From contig NZ_CP006269.1 in assembly GCF_000737535.1 (NCBI RefSeq), positions 496,001-560,000 on the forward strand: a DNA stretch of 64,000 nt, given 5' to 3'. Below, piece after piece: positions 8,132-18,500 of the stretch. The notes below the pieces were generated by a model, which made no database searches, was not told the origin of the DNA, and saw nothing but the letters and a program-made list of their open reading frames with translations. Position 1 is the first letter of the stretch. Each line of letters opens with the position of its first letter. Source of the DNA: Synechococcus sp. KORDI-100. GTDB lineage: Bacteria > Cyanobacteriota > Cyanobacteriia > PCC-6307 > Cyanobiaceae. Both the position numbers and the translations under genes were made by a program.

Positions 8132-9591
8132 GTGGTTTCCGCGAGGTCGCGAGCCCAGCTCAACACCGTGGCGACGCGTTCTGGATCCGGTCCTTCGCAG
8201 TACAGGCGCAGCAGGGGTTCCGTGCCTGAGAAGCGCAACATCAGCCAGTGACTCGGCCCCAAGCGCAATTTCACGCCATCGGTGCTGATGACCTCCTGAA
8301 CCGGCAAGCCAGCGACCTCATCGGGTGGCGAATCCGCCAGCAACCCCTCCAGACGGCGGCGTGCCTCCATATCGGCGAGCCGAAGATCGAGGCGGTCGTA
8401 GTGACTGGCCCCGCCATGGCGTTGCTTCAGCGCATCGAGTCGTGCGCCGAGGGCCTGGCCTCCCTCCACCAGAGCCTCAAGAACCAGCAGGGCTGCGAAG
8501 AGGGCATCGCGCTCCGGCAGGTGCATTCCAAAGCCGACACCGCCTGATTCCTCGCCGCCGATCAGCACGTCTCCAGCGAGCATCTCGGCAGCGATGTACT
8601 TGAACCCCACGGGAAGTTCGATCACCTCACGCCCATGACCCTCCGCCACAAGGCGCATCAGGTCTGATCCACTGACGGTCTTCACGACCGAGCCGGGCAG
8701 GCCGCGGGCTCCTGCCAGATGATCGATCAGCAGCGGCATCAACAACTGGGTGCTGCAGAACCGACCGGATTCATCCACGGCGGCGATGCGATCTCCATCG
8801 CCATCGAACACGAGTCCAACGGCCGGACGTCCCGCAGAGGCGGCCGCCTTGACGCTGTCGATCAAGGTCTTCAGATAACGCTCCAGAGGCTCCGGGGGAT
8901 GGCCGCCGAACATTGGATCGCGATCGCTGCGGATCTCCTCCACCAGCCCTTGCGAGCCTGCACCGAGCAGTTCCGTGACGCAGCCCGCAGCGGATCCATG
9001 CATCGGATCGACGATCACCTTGAGGTTCATGGCCTTCAGGCCCTTCACCAGAGCTGGAACATCCAGTTTTCGTCTCAGACCATCAAGGTGCTCGCCGCGT
9101 CCATCGAAAAGATCCACCTGGTGCTGCATTGGCGGTGTGATCCCGCCCGCGGCCAGGCGCTTTTCGACGGCAGCGGTGAACTCCCCCTCCACGGAGCCAC
9201 CGAAGGGACCTTTGATCTTGAGCCCAAGCCATTCAGGCGGGTTGTGGCTCGCTGTGATCACCAGGGCACCAAGGGCTTTGCGTTCCACCACCGTCCAGCT
9301 GCATGCCGGTGTTGGCACCGGCGTTTCCGTCAGAAGAGGATCGAGTTCGCAGCCCCGCACCGCCGCTGCAATCGCTTCAGCGAGTTCGGGAGCAAGGAAC
9401 CGTCGGTCGTACCCGATCACAACGGTGCGGCTGTTGAGTCCTTCCGGAGCGCTGTAGGCCAGTTCCTGGGCAGCGGCCGCTGCCACCGGCAGCAACCGCT
9501 CCACCGTGATGTCCACACCCAGCACGCCACGCCAGCCATCGGTGCCGAAACGAATCGGGGTTGGCTCCAGAGACAATGGGGCCGAGGACAT
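8128..9591 (-). CDS. Phosphoglucomutase/phosphomannomutase family protein
   Basis: The 487-residue alpha-D-phosphohexomutase moves phosphate between C1 and C6 of hexose phosphates. All four family sites are visible: the phosphoserine loop TASHNPP at 113-119, the metal loop DGDGDR at 263-268, the sugar loop GGEESGG at 345-351, and the C-terminal phosphate loop RFSGTEPLLRL. Whether glucose or mannose is preferred is not clear. A second family member, glmM, lies at 57738-59141. It is transcribed with rdgB (ATGA overlap) and divergently from the RecB-like nuclease gene across a 53-bp gap. Confidence 0.93.
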   Translation of the reverse strand: MSSAPLSLEPTPIRFGTDGWRGVLGVDITVERLLPVAAAAAQELAYSAPEGLNSRTVVIGYDRRFLAPELAEAIAAAVRGCELDPLLTETPVPTPACSWTVVERKALGALVITASHNPPEWLGLKIKGPFGGSVEGEFTAAVEKRLAAGGITPPMQHQVDLFDGRGEHLDGLRRKLDVPALVKGLKAMNLKVIVDPMHGSAAGCVTELLGAGSQGLVEEIRSDRDPMFGGHPPEPLERYLKTLIDSVKAAASAGRPAVGLVFDGDGDRIAAVDESGRFCSTQLLMPLLIDHLAGARGLPGSVVKTVSGSDLMRLVAEGHGREVIELPVGFKYIAAEMLAGDVLIGGEESGGVGFGMHLPERDALFAALLVLEALVEGGQALGARLDALKQRHGGASHYDRLDLRLADMEARRRLEGLLADSPPDEVAGLPVQEVISTDGVKLRLGPSHWLMLRFSGTEPLLRLYCEGPDPERVATVLSWARDLAETT

Positions 9592-9644
9592 GGGTTCACT
9601 GGCAGTGACCAGGATCTAGCAGCTGGTCGCCTTAGGGTCGCCCA

Positions 9645-11126
9645 ATGGGTGACACCCCGCCTGCCGCCAACGTCCTCAACGATCGGTTGCTGCGCAGCTG
9701 GCTGCGGTGTCGACGCAAGGCATGGCTTGATCGTCATGCGGATCCAGCCGATCGCCAATGGACGGCGCACCGCAATTTGCAGCTCGATGATCAGCAACGG
9801 TGCTTTGTAGCCCTGCTGCCCCAACGTCCGGGCCATGGTGATGCGGCCTGCCGGGATGGCGCGCCAGGGGTTGTGGGTCTGCGGCTGAAAGGACAGGGGC
9901 CGGCCGGCGAGGCCTTGGAAGCTCATCCACCGCTGTTGTTGAAAGTGCAGGGTCAGAGCCGCTGGGGCCGGTTTGCGTATCAACCGGTCCTCGCTCGCCA
10001 GGGGCGACGCCTCACCCGTGAGCATCAGCTGCCGCTGGCACTGAGCGCCCAGCTGCTGGAATCAGAGCAGCAGGCACCAGTCCCTGAACTCCTTGTTGTG
10101 GGAGGAGGTGGGCGTCGTCTCGAACGTGATCGCGTTCCATTCACGACGGGGTTGAAGCGTCAACTCACTGATTCCCTGCGCAGGCTCGCCCACGACCTGC
10201 AGCGTCCGAATCCGCCGGCCTTGGCTGCCGACCGCCGCAAGTGCACGCTCTGTTGCTGGCGAGGGGTTTGCGGTGCCGAGGCCTCTGCACAGGGCCATCT
10301 CAGTGAAGTCAGTGGAATCGGAGCGAAGCGACGGGAGATGCTGATCGAGCTCGGTGTCCATGGTCTGGCGGATCTTGCGGGAGCTGATCCGGATTGGTTG
10401 GCATCGCGGATGGAGCGGTTCGGCGACCAGCACGGCGAGGTGGCGCGGGCTCTTGTCCTGCAGGCCAGATCCCAGCGGGACAACCGAGTGACCCGTCTCT
10501 CCGCAAGCCCTGCCCTGCCCGAACTGATCCAGGCACCGGGGATCCTTCTCTACGACATCGAATCGGATCCGGACGCGCGCCATGATTTCCTGCATGGCTT
10601 TGTGCGCGTGCCGCGTTGCAGTGATAGTCGCTGGGATCTGGATCGGGCGCGCTATCACCCGATTCTGGTGCTGGAGCACCACGGCGAGGCGCGTTGTTGG
10701 CGACGGCTCGAGCGACTCCTCACCCGGTACCGGGACTGGCCTGTTCTTCATTACGGCGAGACCGAGTCCTTGGCTCTGCGACGGATGGCCCAGCGTCAGT
10801 CGTTGCCGGACGATCAGCTGAGGCTTCTGCAGAGACGACTGATCGATGTCCATGCCCGCATCCGTCGTGTCTGGCGATTGCCGCTCAGCAGTTACGGACT
10901 CAAAGCTGTTGCAAGCTGGCGGGGCTTCCGTTGGACCCTGCAGGGTGCCGACGGTGCCAGAGCGCTGCTGTGGTGGCGCCAGTGGCTTGGTGAAGGCCCT
11001 CAGCGTCGTGGCAGTCGTCATGCCTTGCGCTGGATCCTGCAGTACAACCGCGACGACTGTCTGGCGACCTGGGCGGTCGCGGCCTGGCTGGCAGATCAGG
11101 ATGCAACAGCAAGTGGTGGATCCTGA
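9645..11126 (+). CDS. TM0106-family RecB-like putative nuclease
   Basis: The 493-residue product combines a RecB/Cas4-like N-terminal half with an RNase H-fold 3'-5' exonuclease half. Cys22 together with Cys200, Cys203 and Cys209 could hold an iron-sulfur cluster, as in Cas4/AddB-type nucleases. A helix-hairpin-helix-like DNA-binding stretch (EVSGIGAKRREMLIELG) lies at 221-237. DIES at 304-307 supplies the first D-x-E of the DEDD motif, and YNRDDC near 474 the last acids. There are no CRISPR genes nearby, so a general repair role is more likely than adaptation. Its 3' end overlaps the convergent ygfZ gene by 31 bp. Confidence 0.85.
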   Translation: MGDTPPAANVLNDRLLRSWLRCRRKAWLDRHADPADRQWTAHRNLQLDDQQRCFVALLPQRPGHGDAACRDGAPGVVGLRLKGQGPAGEALEAHPPLLLKVQGQSRWGRFAYQPVLARQGRRLTREHQLPLALSAQLLESEQQAPVPELLVVGGGGRRLERDRVPFTTGLKRQLTDSLRRLAHDLQRPNPPALAADRRKCTLCCWRGVCGAEASAQGHLSEVSGIGAKRREMLIELGVHGLADLAGADPDWLASRMERFGDQHGEVARALVLQARSQRDNRVTRLSASPALPELIQAPGILLYDIESDPDARHDFLHGFVRVPRCSDSRWDLDRARYHPILVLEHHGEARCWRRLERLLTRYRDWPVLHYGETESLALRRMAQRQSLPDDQLRLLQRRLIDVHARIRRVWRLPLSSYGLKAVASWRGFRWTLQGADGARALLWWRQWLGEGPQRRGSRHALRWILQYNRDDCLATWAVAAWLADQDATASGGS

Positions 11127-11929
11127 AATCCTGAGGGCCGCTGCAGGATCAGATCTTCCCCTTCCGGTCCGTTCAGGACCGTGGTGTCCAGGTGCTGGCG
11201 GCGTACCAGTGCCAGTCCGATGCAGCCGGGTGCATCACGGTTCGGCAACACCGAGGTGATTTGTCCGGCCCGCGCTCCATCGCGCTGGAGCATTGTGCCT
11301 TTGGCAAGCAAGCTTGTGCTGCTCCAGACGCGGAGCTGTTGCTTCACACCACCCGTGCTTGCCAGTTTGGCCATGGTCTCCTGACCGAGGTAGCAGCCTT
11401 TGCTGAGGCTCACCCAGTGGCTTAAGCCGAGTTCAAAGGGATTGGTCTCACCGGAGAGTTCCCCGTCGCCGCTGGGCCAACCCTGTTTCAGGCGCCAACG
11501 TTCCAGAGCCTCGGCATCCGCTGGTGGACGTTGGTCCCAGGGTTCGGGCAATGAACCGGAGGTGTCATGCCAGATCACCTCGGAGGACGTCGCGTTGGAG
11601 AGGACCTGAAGGCGCCGTTGCGGTTCCCGTGTCAGCAAGCGAACCCGGTCGGCCGGAAAGATCACCTGGTCAAATCCCTGCCGAACGCTGTCGGCATCAC
11701 CGGCCAGCACCATCACGTCCGCACCGCTCTCATCGAAGCGGATTTCCAGGAGAGCTCTGAGTCGTCCACTGGCCGTGAGCCAGCAGCTGTGCATCAGATC
11801 GTCCTTGCAACTGCTCATGTCAGCGCTGGTCTGTCCCTGAAGGAACGATTCGGCACCGGATCCTTCCAGCCGCAGCAGGGGGAATTCGGCGTCCCAGCGA
11901 AAGGTGGTCAGGGGAGGCGTTGTGGTCAT
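11096..11929 (-). CDS. ygfZ: Folate-binding Fe-S cluster maintenance protein YgfZ
   Basis: The 277-residue GcvT-like protein carries the diagnostic KGCYLGQE at 177-184. Its cysteine is essential in the YgfZ/IBA57 family, which helps assemble or repair certain iron-sulfur enzymes in a folate-dependent way. Length fits bacterial YgfZ. The start overlaps the pyrE stop by 4 bp (ATGA), and the 3' end converges with the RecB-like nuclease gene with a 31-bp overlap. If that nuclease does hold an Fe-S cluster, the pairing may be meaningful, but this is inference. Confidence 0.9.
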   Translation of the reverse strand: MTTTPPLTTFRWDAEFPLLRLEGSGAESFLQGQTSADMSSCKDDLMHSCWLTASGRLRALLEIRFDESGADVMVLAGDADSVRQGFDQVIFPADRVRLLTREPQRRLQVLSNATSSEVIWHDTSGSLPEPWDQRPPADAEALERWRLKQGWPSGDGELSGETNPFELGLSHWVSLSKGCYLGQETMAKLASTGGVKQQLRVWSSTSLLAKGTMLQRDGARAGQITSVLPNRDAPGCIGLALVRRQHLDTTVLNGPEGEDLILQRPSGFQDPPLAVAS

Positions 11930-12531
11930 GACGTCAGTTCCATCGCACAGGCCGCCACCTCCGACAGCAGAAACAGGCTGACCAGATCAAGACCCGCCGC
12001 TTGCATCGCGGTCGCGCCCCCTTCCTCCCGGTCCACGATGGTGACCACCCGCTGGACCCTGTAGCCGGCTTCCCTGAGCTGATTCACGGCTTTCAGCGAC
12101 GAGCCACCTGTGGTCACCACATCCTCAAGAACCGTCACCAGAGCCCCTGATTCCGGCAACGGTCCCTCCAGCCAGGCGCCGGTTCCGTGGCCCTTGGCCT
12201 GCTTTCTCACGATCAGGGCATCGAGGGATCGTCCTGCTGCCGCAGCTGTGATCGCAACACCACTGACCAGTGGATCAGCGCCAAGGGTGAGCCCTGCCAC
12301 CGCAACCGATTCCTGTTCCACGAGCGGGAGCATGGCGGAACTCACCAACGCAAGACCGCTGCCGCTGAGGCTGACCGGTTTGCAATTCACGTAGTGCTCG
12401 CTCTGCCGTCCCGACGCCAGGGTGAACTGGCCCCGTCGGTAGGCCGCACGAGCCAAATGCCGCAGCAGCGTCTGTCGCTGCTCCTCAGGCGTGAGCGGCA
12501 TGGTGGGCATGGGGCTGGCGGCGGTTAACAA
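11926..12531 (-). CDS. pyrE: Orotate phosphoribosyltransferase
   Basis: The enzyme converts orotate and PRPP to orotidine 5'-phosphate in pyrimidine synthesis. The PRPP loop [14 protein letters not shown] is at 132-145, numbered from the ATG at 12531. ADPLVSG and [10 protein letters not shown] are the other typical segments. The true start may be the ATG at 12510 or 12501, since the first residues are not conserved in the family. It leads the pyrE-ygfZ pair on the minus strand and is divergent from the small secreted-protein gene at 12567. Confidence 0.95.
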   Translation of the reverse strand: MLTAASPMPTMPLTPEEQRQTLLRHLARAAYRRGQFTLASGRQSEHYVNCKPVSLSGSGLALVSSAMLPLVEQESVAVAGLTLGADPLVSGVAITAAAAGRSLDALIVRKQAKGHGTGAWLEGPLPESGALVTVLEDVVTTGGSSLKAVNQLREAGYRVQRVVTIVDREEGGATAMQAAGLDLVSLFLLSEVAACAMELTS

Positions 12532-12566
12532 CCCTTCTTAGTTTGCGTGCAGAAGGGCCAAGCACC

Positions 12567-13058
12567 GTGATCCCCAGGACGCTGTTCGCCATTGCGCTGC
12601 TTGCTGCGCCTGCCGCCGCAGGCCCTGTGATCTGCACAACCACCCTGGAAGCGCCCGATCGCTCAGCGGAGATCCGATCCCCGGTGCAGGTCACCACCTG
12701 CGAAAGCGTGGAAACCACCCGTGAGTTGATCAACCGGCGCTTCTTCACTTGGAGGGCACCGTATGCCCGTGGTCTCGACATGGTTCACCAATTCACCGAT
12801 CTCATGGGAATCGCGGTCGGGGGGCCGGAGGGCAATCGTTTGATGGGCTTCGGTTTTCCGGAGCAGGCTGTCATCTGGGACGCGACTGCCGCCGGGAACA
12901 CCATCGAGGCGTTGATCGAGGAGCAGAGCCCAGTACAACCCTGGCGAACAATGGATCTGCCGAATGGCTTCGACTCAAGCCTGGCCATGGAGGGGCAGCA
13001 AACTGATTTCGAGATCCTTGATCTCGATGAACCATCGCCTCTGCAGCCGTTGTGGTAA
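12567..13058 (+). CDS. Secreted hypothetical protein
   Basis: The product is about 163 residues and its family is not recognised. I chose the GTG at 12567 because AGAAGGG lies about 10 bases upstream and the product then begins directly with a signal peptide (IPRTLFAIALLAAPAAAG). An in-frame TTG at 12543 would only add a non-conserved extension. The mature part has two early cysteines (ICTT, TTCES) and an acidic C-terminus. It is probably exported to the periplasm. It sits between pyrE and a tRNA gene and shares no operon with either. Confidence 0.65.
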   Translation: MIPRTLFAIALLAAPAAAGPVICTTTLEAPDRSAEIRSPVQVTTCESVETTRELINRRFFTWRAPYARGLDMVHQFTDLMGIAVGGPEGNRLMGFGFPEQAVIWDATAAGNTIEALIEEQSPVQPWRTMDLPNGFDSSLAMEGQQTDFEILDLDEPSPLQPLW

Positions 13059-13096
13059 CACTTCGGAAGGGACACGACGCTTCTGTGTTTTGACCT

Positions 13097-13169
13097 GGGG
13101 GTCTAGCAATCTGGTGAATGCAGCGAACTCATAATTCGCCTAAGGCGAGTTCGATCCTCGCGACCCCCA
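13097..13169 (+). tRNA. tRNA with CAU anticodon (probably tRNA-Ile2, else tRNA-Met)
   Basis: The 73-nt cloverleaf has acceptor strands GGGGGTC and GACCCCC. The anticodon arm is GCGAA-CTCATAA-TTCGC, the T arm GCGAG-TTCGATC-CTCGC, and A is the discriminator. No CCA is encoded. The CTCATAA loop with the following CTAAG, and the D arm, look more like cyanobacterial/plastid tRNA-Ile(CAU), which needs TilS lysidine modification, than elongator tRNA-Met. The identity is inferred, not proven. Five bases separate its end from the next gene. Confidence 0.92.
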
Positions 13170-13173
13170 TCCC

Positions 13174-14466
13174 GTGTCTGCGATGAGGCTGCCGCTGCTG
13201 GTTTTGCTGCTGCTTTTGCCGGCCTTCTTTGCTGCCGGCGAAGTGGCCTTGTTGCGATTGCGCCCCAGTCGCGTCGAGGTGCTGGTGGAAGAGGGCCTGA
13301 ATGGTGCTCAGGCTGTTCAGCGGCTGCAGCGACGGTTGCGCAGGGCACTGATGCTGTCGCAGTTGGGAGCCACGCTGGCCCTGGTCGCGATCGGTTGGGT
13401 CAGTCGCGGACTGGGACGCCAGCTGTGGCCTGATGGCACTCCCGGAGCCGCCTGGCTGGACACCGGTTTGTTTCTTGTGATCGTGCTGGCTGCCAGCTTG
13501 CTGGCGGGTCTGATGCCGAAGGCCTGGGTGCTGAATCGGCCTGAGCCTGCGGCGTTGCGTCTCGCTCCGCTTCTGGAGGCCGTGATGCGGGCACTCAGTC
13601 CCCTGCTCAATCTGCTGGAGGGATTTGCAGCCTTTCTGCTGAAGCTGGTGGGACTGACACCGCAGTGGGATTCGCTGGTGCCTGCCTTGTCAGCGGGGGA
13701 ACTTGAAACGTTGATTGAATCCGGTCGTGTGACCGGCTTGTTTCCCGATGAGCGCAACATTCTCGAGGGTGTCTTCGCTCTGAGGGACACCCAGGTGCGT
13801 GAGGTGATGGTTCCCCGCTCCGGCATGGTGACCTTGCCGGTTGATGTGCGTTTTGCCCAGTTGATGGAAGCCGTGCACCAGACCCGTCACGCTCGTTTTC
13901 CTGTGATCGGCCAGTCACTTGATGACGTCCGCGGCCTCCTGGACCTTCGCCAGTTGGCGGAACCGATCGCTCTCGGCAGGCTGCGTGCCGATTCTCCATT
14001 GGAGCCGTATCTCCAGCCCGCCGTTCGGGTTCTGGAAACCAGCACGTTGGCGGAGTTGATGCCACTGATCCGCAGTGGTCATCCCCTGCTGCTGGTTGTT
14101 GATGAACACGGAGGCACGGAAGGGCTTGTGACGGCAGCTGATCTCACAGAGGAGATCGTTGGCGATGAGTTGCAGGAAGATTCCGATGAGCCTGTCCTAG
14201 AGCAGGAGGACGGGCAGGCCGATGTCTGGATGGTGGACGGTGATTTTGAGATTTTCGAGCTCAACCGCCAGCTCAATCTCGACCTGCCGGAAGCGGATGA
14301 CCACCACACGCTGGCTGGCTTTCTGCTGGAACGCCTCCAGCACATTCCATCCCCCGGTGAAGCGTTGCGGTTCAACGGCCTTCAGTTCGAGATCACAGCC
14401 ATGCAGGGGCCACGCATCGAGCGGGTTCGTCTCGTGCTTCCGGCGGAGGAGGAGCCCCAGGGCTGA
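13174..14466 (+). CDS. CNNM/CBS-domain membrane protein (HlyC/CorC family)
   Basis: The 430-residue product has an N-terminal CNNM domain of three to four membrane helices (the first is LPLLVLLLLLPAFFAAGEVALL). Two CBS motifs follow, the first announced by REVMVPRSGMV and the second ending in VDEHGGTEGLVTAADLTEEIVG. A C-terminal CorC_HlyC domain closes the protein (WMVDGDFEIFELNRQL). Relatives are linked to magnesium or cobalt efflux and ion homeostasis. The start is the GTG at 13174 or the ATG at 13183, both only a few bases after the tRNA, so translation and tRNA 3' processing share this sequence. Confidence 0.9.
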   Translation: MSAMRLPLLVLLLLLPAFFAAGEVALLRLRPSRVEVLVEEGLNGAQAVQRLQRRLRRALMLSQLGATLALVAIGWVSRGLGRQLWPDGTPGAAWLDTGLFLVIVLAASLLAGLMPKAWVLNRPEPAALRLAPLLEAVMRALSPLLNLLEGFAAFLLKLVGLTPQWDSLVPALSAGELETLIESGRVTGLFPDERNILEGVFALRDTQVREVMVPRSGMVTLPVDVRFAQLMEAVHQTRHARFPVIGQSLDDVRGLLDLRQLAEPIALGRLRADSPLEPYLQPAVRVLETSTLAELMPLIRSGHPLLLVVDEHGGTEGLVTAADLTEEIVGDELQEDSDEPVLEQEDGQADVWMVDGDFEIFELNRQLNLDLPEADDHHTLAGFLLERLQHIPSPGEALRFNGLQFEITAMQGPRIERVRLVLPAEEEPQG

Positions 14467-14504
14467 TCACCCTTAATCTTGCCCTCATCCACCATGGTGA
14501 TCTG

Positions 14505-15512
14505 ATGTCCCCCGACCCCATGGTTCCAGTCAAGGTCGGGGTGATCGGGATCGGCAACATGGGTTGGCATCACGCCCGTGTGCTCAGCCTGCTGAAGGAT
14601 GCCGACCTTGTGGGCGTGGCAGATCCGGATGAGCAGAGGGGCTGCCTCGCCCGTGAGCAGTTCGGTTGTCACTGGTTTTCCAGTTACCGGGAGATGCTCC
14701 AGGAGGTGGAGGCGGTCTGCATTGCGGTGCCGACCTTGCTTCACCATCAGGTCGGCATGGAATGTCTCGATGCAGGCCTGCATGTCCTGATCGAGAAGCC
14801 GATCGCCGCGAGCCAGGATGAGGCAGCCGCATTGATTGACGCCTCAAATCGGGCCGGTCGCCTGCTGCAGGTCGGCCATATCGAGCGCTTCAATCCAGCC
14901 TTCCGAGAGCTCATCAAGGTGGTGGCCAACGAGGAGGTCGTGGTGTTGGAGGGGCGCCGCCACAGTCCCCATGCCGACCGGGCCAATGATGTTTCCGTCG
15001 TGCTTGATCTCATGATTCACGACATCGACCTCGTCCTGGAGCTGGCTCAGGCGCCTGTCGTACGGCTTGCGGCTGCCGGCGGTCGAAGCGCTGAGGGGCC
15101 GATCGACTATGTCAACGCGACACTTGGGTTCAGCAACGGCGTCGTGGCCAGCCTCACAGCGAGCAAGATGAGCCACCGCAAGATCCGCAGCCTGAGTGCT
15201 CACTGCCGATCCAGCCTTGTGGAGACTGATTTCCTCAACCACACCCTGCACATCCATCGCCGTGCCCATGAGTGGTACTCCGCCGACCATGGGGAGCTGC
15301 TCTACCGCAATGACGGTTTCATCGAGGAGGTGAGCACCACCTCGATCGAACCGTTGTACGCCGAGCTGGAGCATTTCCTTCAGTGCGTCCGTGGTCGCGA
15401 AACGCCTGCCGTGGATGGTGAGCAAGCGTCAAGGGCGCTGCGGCTGGCGGATCTGATTGAGCAGGCTGTGGAACATTCCGCGATGGGAGCTCCGCTTACG
15501 GCACCGATCTGA
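14505..15512 (+). CDS. Gfo/Idh/MocA family NAD(P)-dependent oxidoreductase
   Basis: The 335-residue product has an N-terminal Rossmann motif, GVIGIGNMGWHHAR, and the family signature HVLIEKPIAAS. The latter's lysine and proline are the conserved EKP catalytic and cofactor residues. The sequence resembles nucleotide-sugar 3-dehydrogenases of envelope biosynthesis more than inositol dehydrogenases, but the substrate is uncertain. The start could be the ATG at 14505 or 14520. The 3' end overlaps the convergent phosphorylase-kinase-like gene by 17 bp. A WecG-type glycosyltransferase lies 3 kb further on. Confidence 0.85.
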   Translation: MSPDPMVPVKVGVIGIGNMGWHHARVLSLLKDADLVGVADPDEQRGCLAREQFGCHWFSSYREMLQEVEAVCIAVPTLLHHQVGMECLDAGLHVLIEKPIAASQDEAAALIDASNRAGRLLQVGHIERFNPAFRELIKVVANEEVVVLEGRRHSPHADRANDVSVVLDLMIHDIDLVLELAQAPVVRLAAAGGRSAEGPIDYVNATLGFSNGVVASLTASKMSHRKIRSLSAHCRSSLVETDFLNHTLHIHRRAHEWYSADHGELLYRNDGFIEEVSTTSIEPLYAELEHFLQCVRGRETPAVDGEQASRALRLADLIEQAVEHSAMGAPLTAPI

Positions 15513-18500
15513 CCAGGCCCTTCTGTTCAGCCAGCTGGCGCAAGGCAGTGATCTGCCAACGGCGGCAATCCGCCGGCGAGGCTCGATAGAACAGCTCCCA
15601 GGCTGATGTTTTGTGCCGTCCGTACTGTTTGTGATCAAGCTCCGGGTGGTTCTGCTGCCACCCCACCCGAACCGCGTGACCGATCACAACGTCGAGGGCG
15701 AGGTCGTCATCAACCCGCACATCGGGGTTGGTTTCGACGAAGGCCATCAAGGAGAGAAGACATTCACAACACAGCTGCCGATATTCGGGGGCTTCAATGC
15801 GGCTGAGAAGGTGGTCCACCTGGCTCGCGAAATTGCGTTCGCCCGCTGTTTTTTCCAGGACCAGAGCACTGTTGAGCCGGTTGCGTCGTTCCAGCTTGTC
15901 CCCGATGACCAGGCCGCGGCAATGCTGCAGGAGCGACCAGATCCCTGCATAGAAATCACGCGGCACCCGTTGCAGGGTCCCCAGGCGAATGCGGTGTTGC
16001 AGCCAGTTGTCACCACCGGGTCGTTCCTCCAGTGGTGGCGGCACCTTCCACTGAACCCGGCCACTCAGATGCAGTTGCTCGCCCCTCTGCAAGGCAGCCC
16101 TGGCATGGTCCATGTCGGTGAGCACGCCCCGGAGTCGGGTCCGGATCGCATGGGGGGGTTCGCTGCAGACCGCTTCAAAAGCCTCGTCCTGACTGAGGTT
16201 ACGTTCAAGAGCCAGTTCCGAGGTCAGCAGCAGCAGCAGTTGCCCAAGCTGCAGGGTCAGGCTGCCCTTCAGCAGTCCTGGCTCCCGTCTTGCGATCGCA
16301 TCGAGGGCCAGCAGGAGCTCCTGCTCCAGCATGCGCTCCCTGGCGTCCGTCCCGCTGGTGCGAGCAATCAGCGCGGCGATCGATGCGCTCGACTGCGGTG
16401 TGATCAGGCGTGAGTCTGCCGTGTAGTTGCGCCCGACGACCACCTGCTTCTGACGCACCAGCAGGTCTGTGAGGGCATCCTCCAGTTGGGGGTGCACCAT
16501 GCCCATGGCTCCCGCGCAGCGACGCACCACACTCCAGTCCTGGCACCGCAGTCCGTGGTGATAAACCTCATCGAGCAGCAGCAGCAGGTCGACAGGTCGC
16601 CCATCCGGTCCCGTCTCGATCGCCTGGGCGCCGAGACGGCGCTGCAGCAGCTCCAGCACGTCTGCCTGCTCATGGAGCGATGAGCTGGCCCACAAGCGCT
16701 GATGCAGTTGCTCGACGGGCGTGTCATCGAGCTCTTGTTCCTGTGCCGCTGTCAGATCAGCTAGATCTGTGGCATCTCTCAGTCTTGGCGTCTTTTGGGA
16801 GGGTGGCTCTGGTCCGCTCAGGCTGTCTGATTCGGTCACCGGAAGCGTGTGCCAACGCCCCTGATTCGCCAGTTCGGACACCCGGTTGAACTGCACCGGA
16901 ATCCCTTCAATCAGGCCGCTCAGCAGGGTTCGCCCCAGGGCGATGAAGGCCTCGGGATGGAGTTGAAACGCCTCGGCTCCGATCGGGATCACAAGAAGTG
17001 GCAGGCCATGACCTCGCCAATGACGCTGCAACAGGTGCAGCTCATCGACCACGGTTTCCACCAGCTGGCGAGGATCGTCCGCCAGGTAGCTGATCGTGTC
17101 TTCGAGAACGGCTGCGGTGAAACAGAGCGAGCGACCGTCGCAGCGGTAGAAACGAGCTGTGTCCTCGGTTTCGATCCGTTGAGAGGGATGGCCACTGAGG
17201 GCGAGTCGCATGTTCTCGCCGATATGGCGCAGTTGTCGGTTCAGCCGTCCGGAGGGCAGCACCGTGATCGACTCGTGGCTGTCGACCGGCAGTCCAGCGG
17301 CGATCAGTGCGTGCTGAATCGATGCGGTCTCCGGTGCCATCGCCACCAGCACGGAATCAGCACCGAGCCTTGTCGGTTGCCGCCGTTCGCAGGGATCGAG
17401 GTCGTTCGGAGTGACCAATCCCTCCAGCAGCATCTCCCCGACCCAGGCGAGGCTCTGGGTCCAGATCAGGGGGATGTTGCTGTTGGCCTCACGCCTCTGA
17501 CTGCCAGGTGTCTGGCGTTCAAGATCCACAGCATCATCGGGAACGCGGTATAGCTCGGGAAACAGACGCTCTCCATCCAGTGGGACGGCCAGGGGAGTGA
17601 GTCGGTCGTGCCATTGACGGGCATCGCTCCAGCGCCCTTCGCAGCAAGCCGTCACCAGTTCGAAGGCAAGAAACAGGGGCCACTCCGATTCAATCCCTGC
17701 AAAACGCATCAGTTCCTCCGGTTCGTAATGGAGACGGCTGACGTCCTCGATCGCGGTCTGATGACCATCCCGCAGGAAGCGCTTGTATCCGAAGGAGCCG
17801 CCCAGGTCACGCCGGATGCGCTTGACCGTGCGTTCGATCAGCTCGGCATCCTCCACAGCCCAGGCGGGATAGCCGATCACCGACAGACAGGCACTGTCGG
17901 CTTCCTTGCTGGCGGATTCTCTCGGCAGCAGGCTTTCCAGGGCCCGTCTCAACCGGACGACCGCTCCCTGGGGGATCAGCAGTCGGACGCTGCCATCGCC
18001 ATGGGGCCCGAACAGATCAAGATCTTCAAGGGCCTCGAGAGCGGCTTTCGCCATGCCGATCGAGCTGGCGTTGCGTTCGGGTTGCCCGTGATTGGCCTTG
18101 TCTCCCCGTTCCCAGATGCCGTAATCGCGGGTGCGGTAAGCCCTGGAGATGTAATGCACCAGGTTCTGCAGAAAGTCAGCTTCGTCCCGGCTGCGGACCA
18201 CCGGTAGCCCTCCGCGGGTCAGCTGGGCCAGCTGCAGCAGAAACAACGAGGTGGCATCGAGCTGAAGATGCCCCCAGGCGTTGTCAGCCACCACAGGATC
18301 TCCACTGCGGCTGTCGTACTTCGCATGCAGCGCGTCAAGAGGATCAAGGCTGTGCTTGAACCGTTCGACCTTGGCGGCCTGGCGCATCATGGCTCTGAGC
18401 AATCCCCGCATCAGGGCCAACACCCGTTCTTCCAGTTCCCAGGCTCGACTGCAGCGTTCTCCGAAGCGTCGTCGATGGGCGATCGCCAGAGCCCAGACGC

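Noticed and set aside
10062-11021. A 319-codon open frame antisense to the RecB-like nuclease
   Set aside because: No ribosome site or family features; the plus-strand frame has Cys and DEDD motifs.
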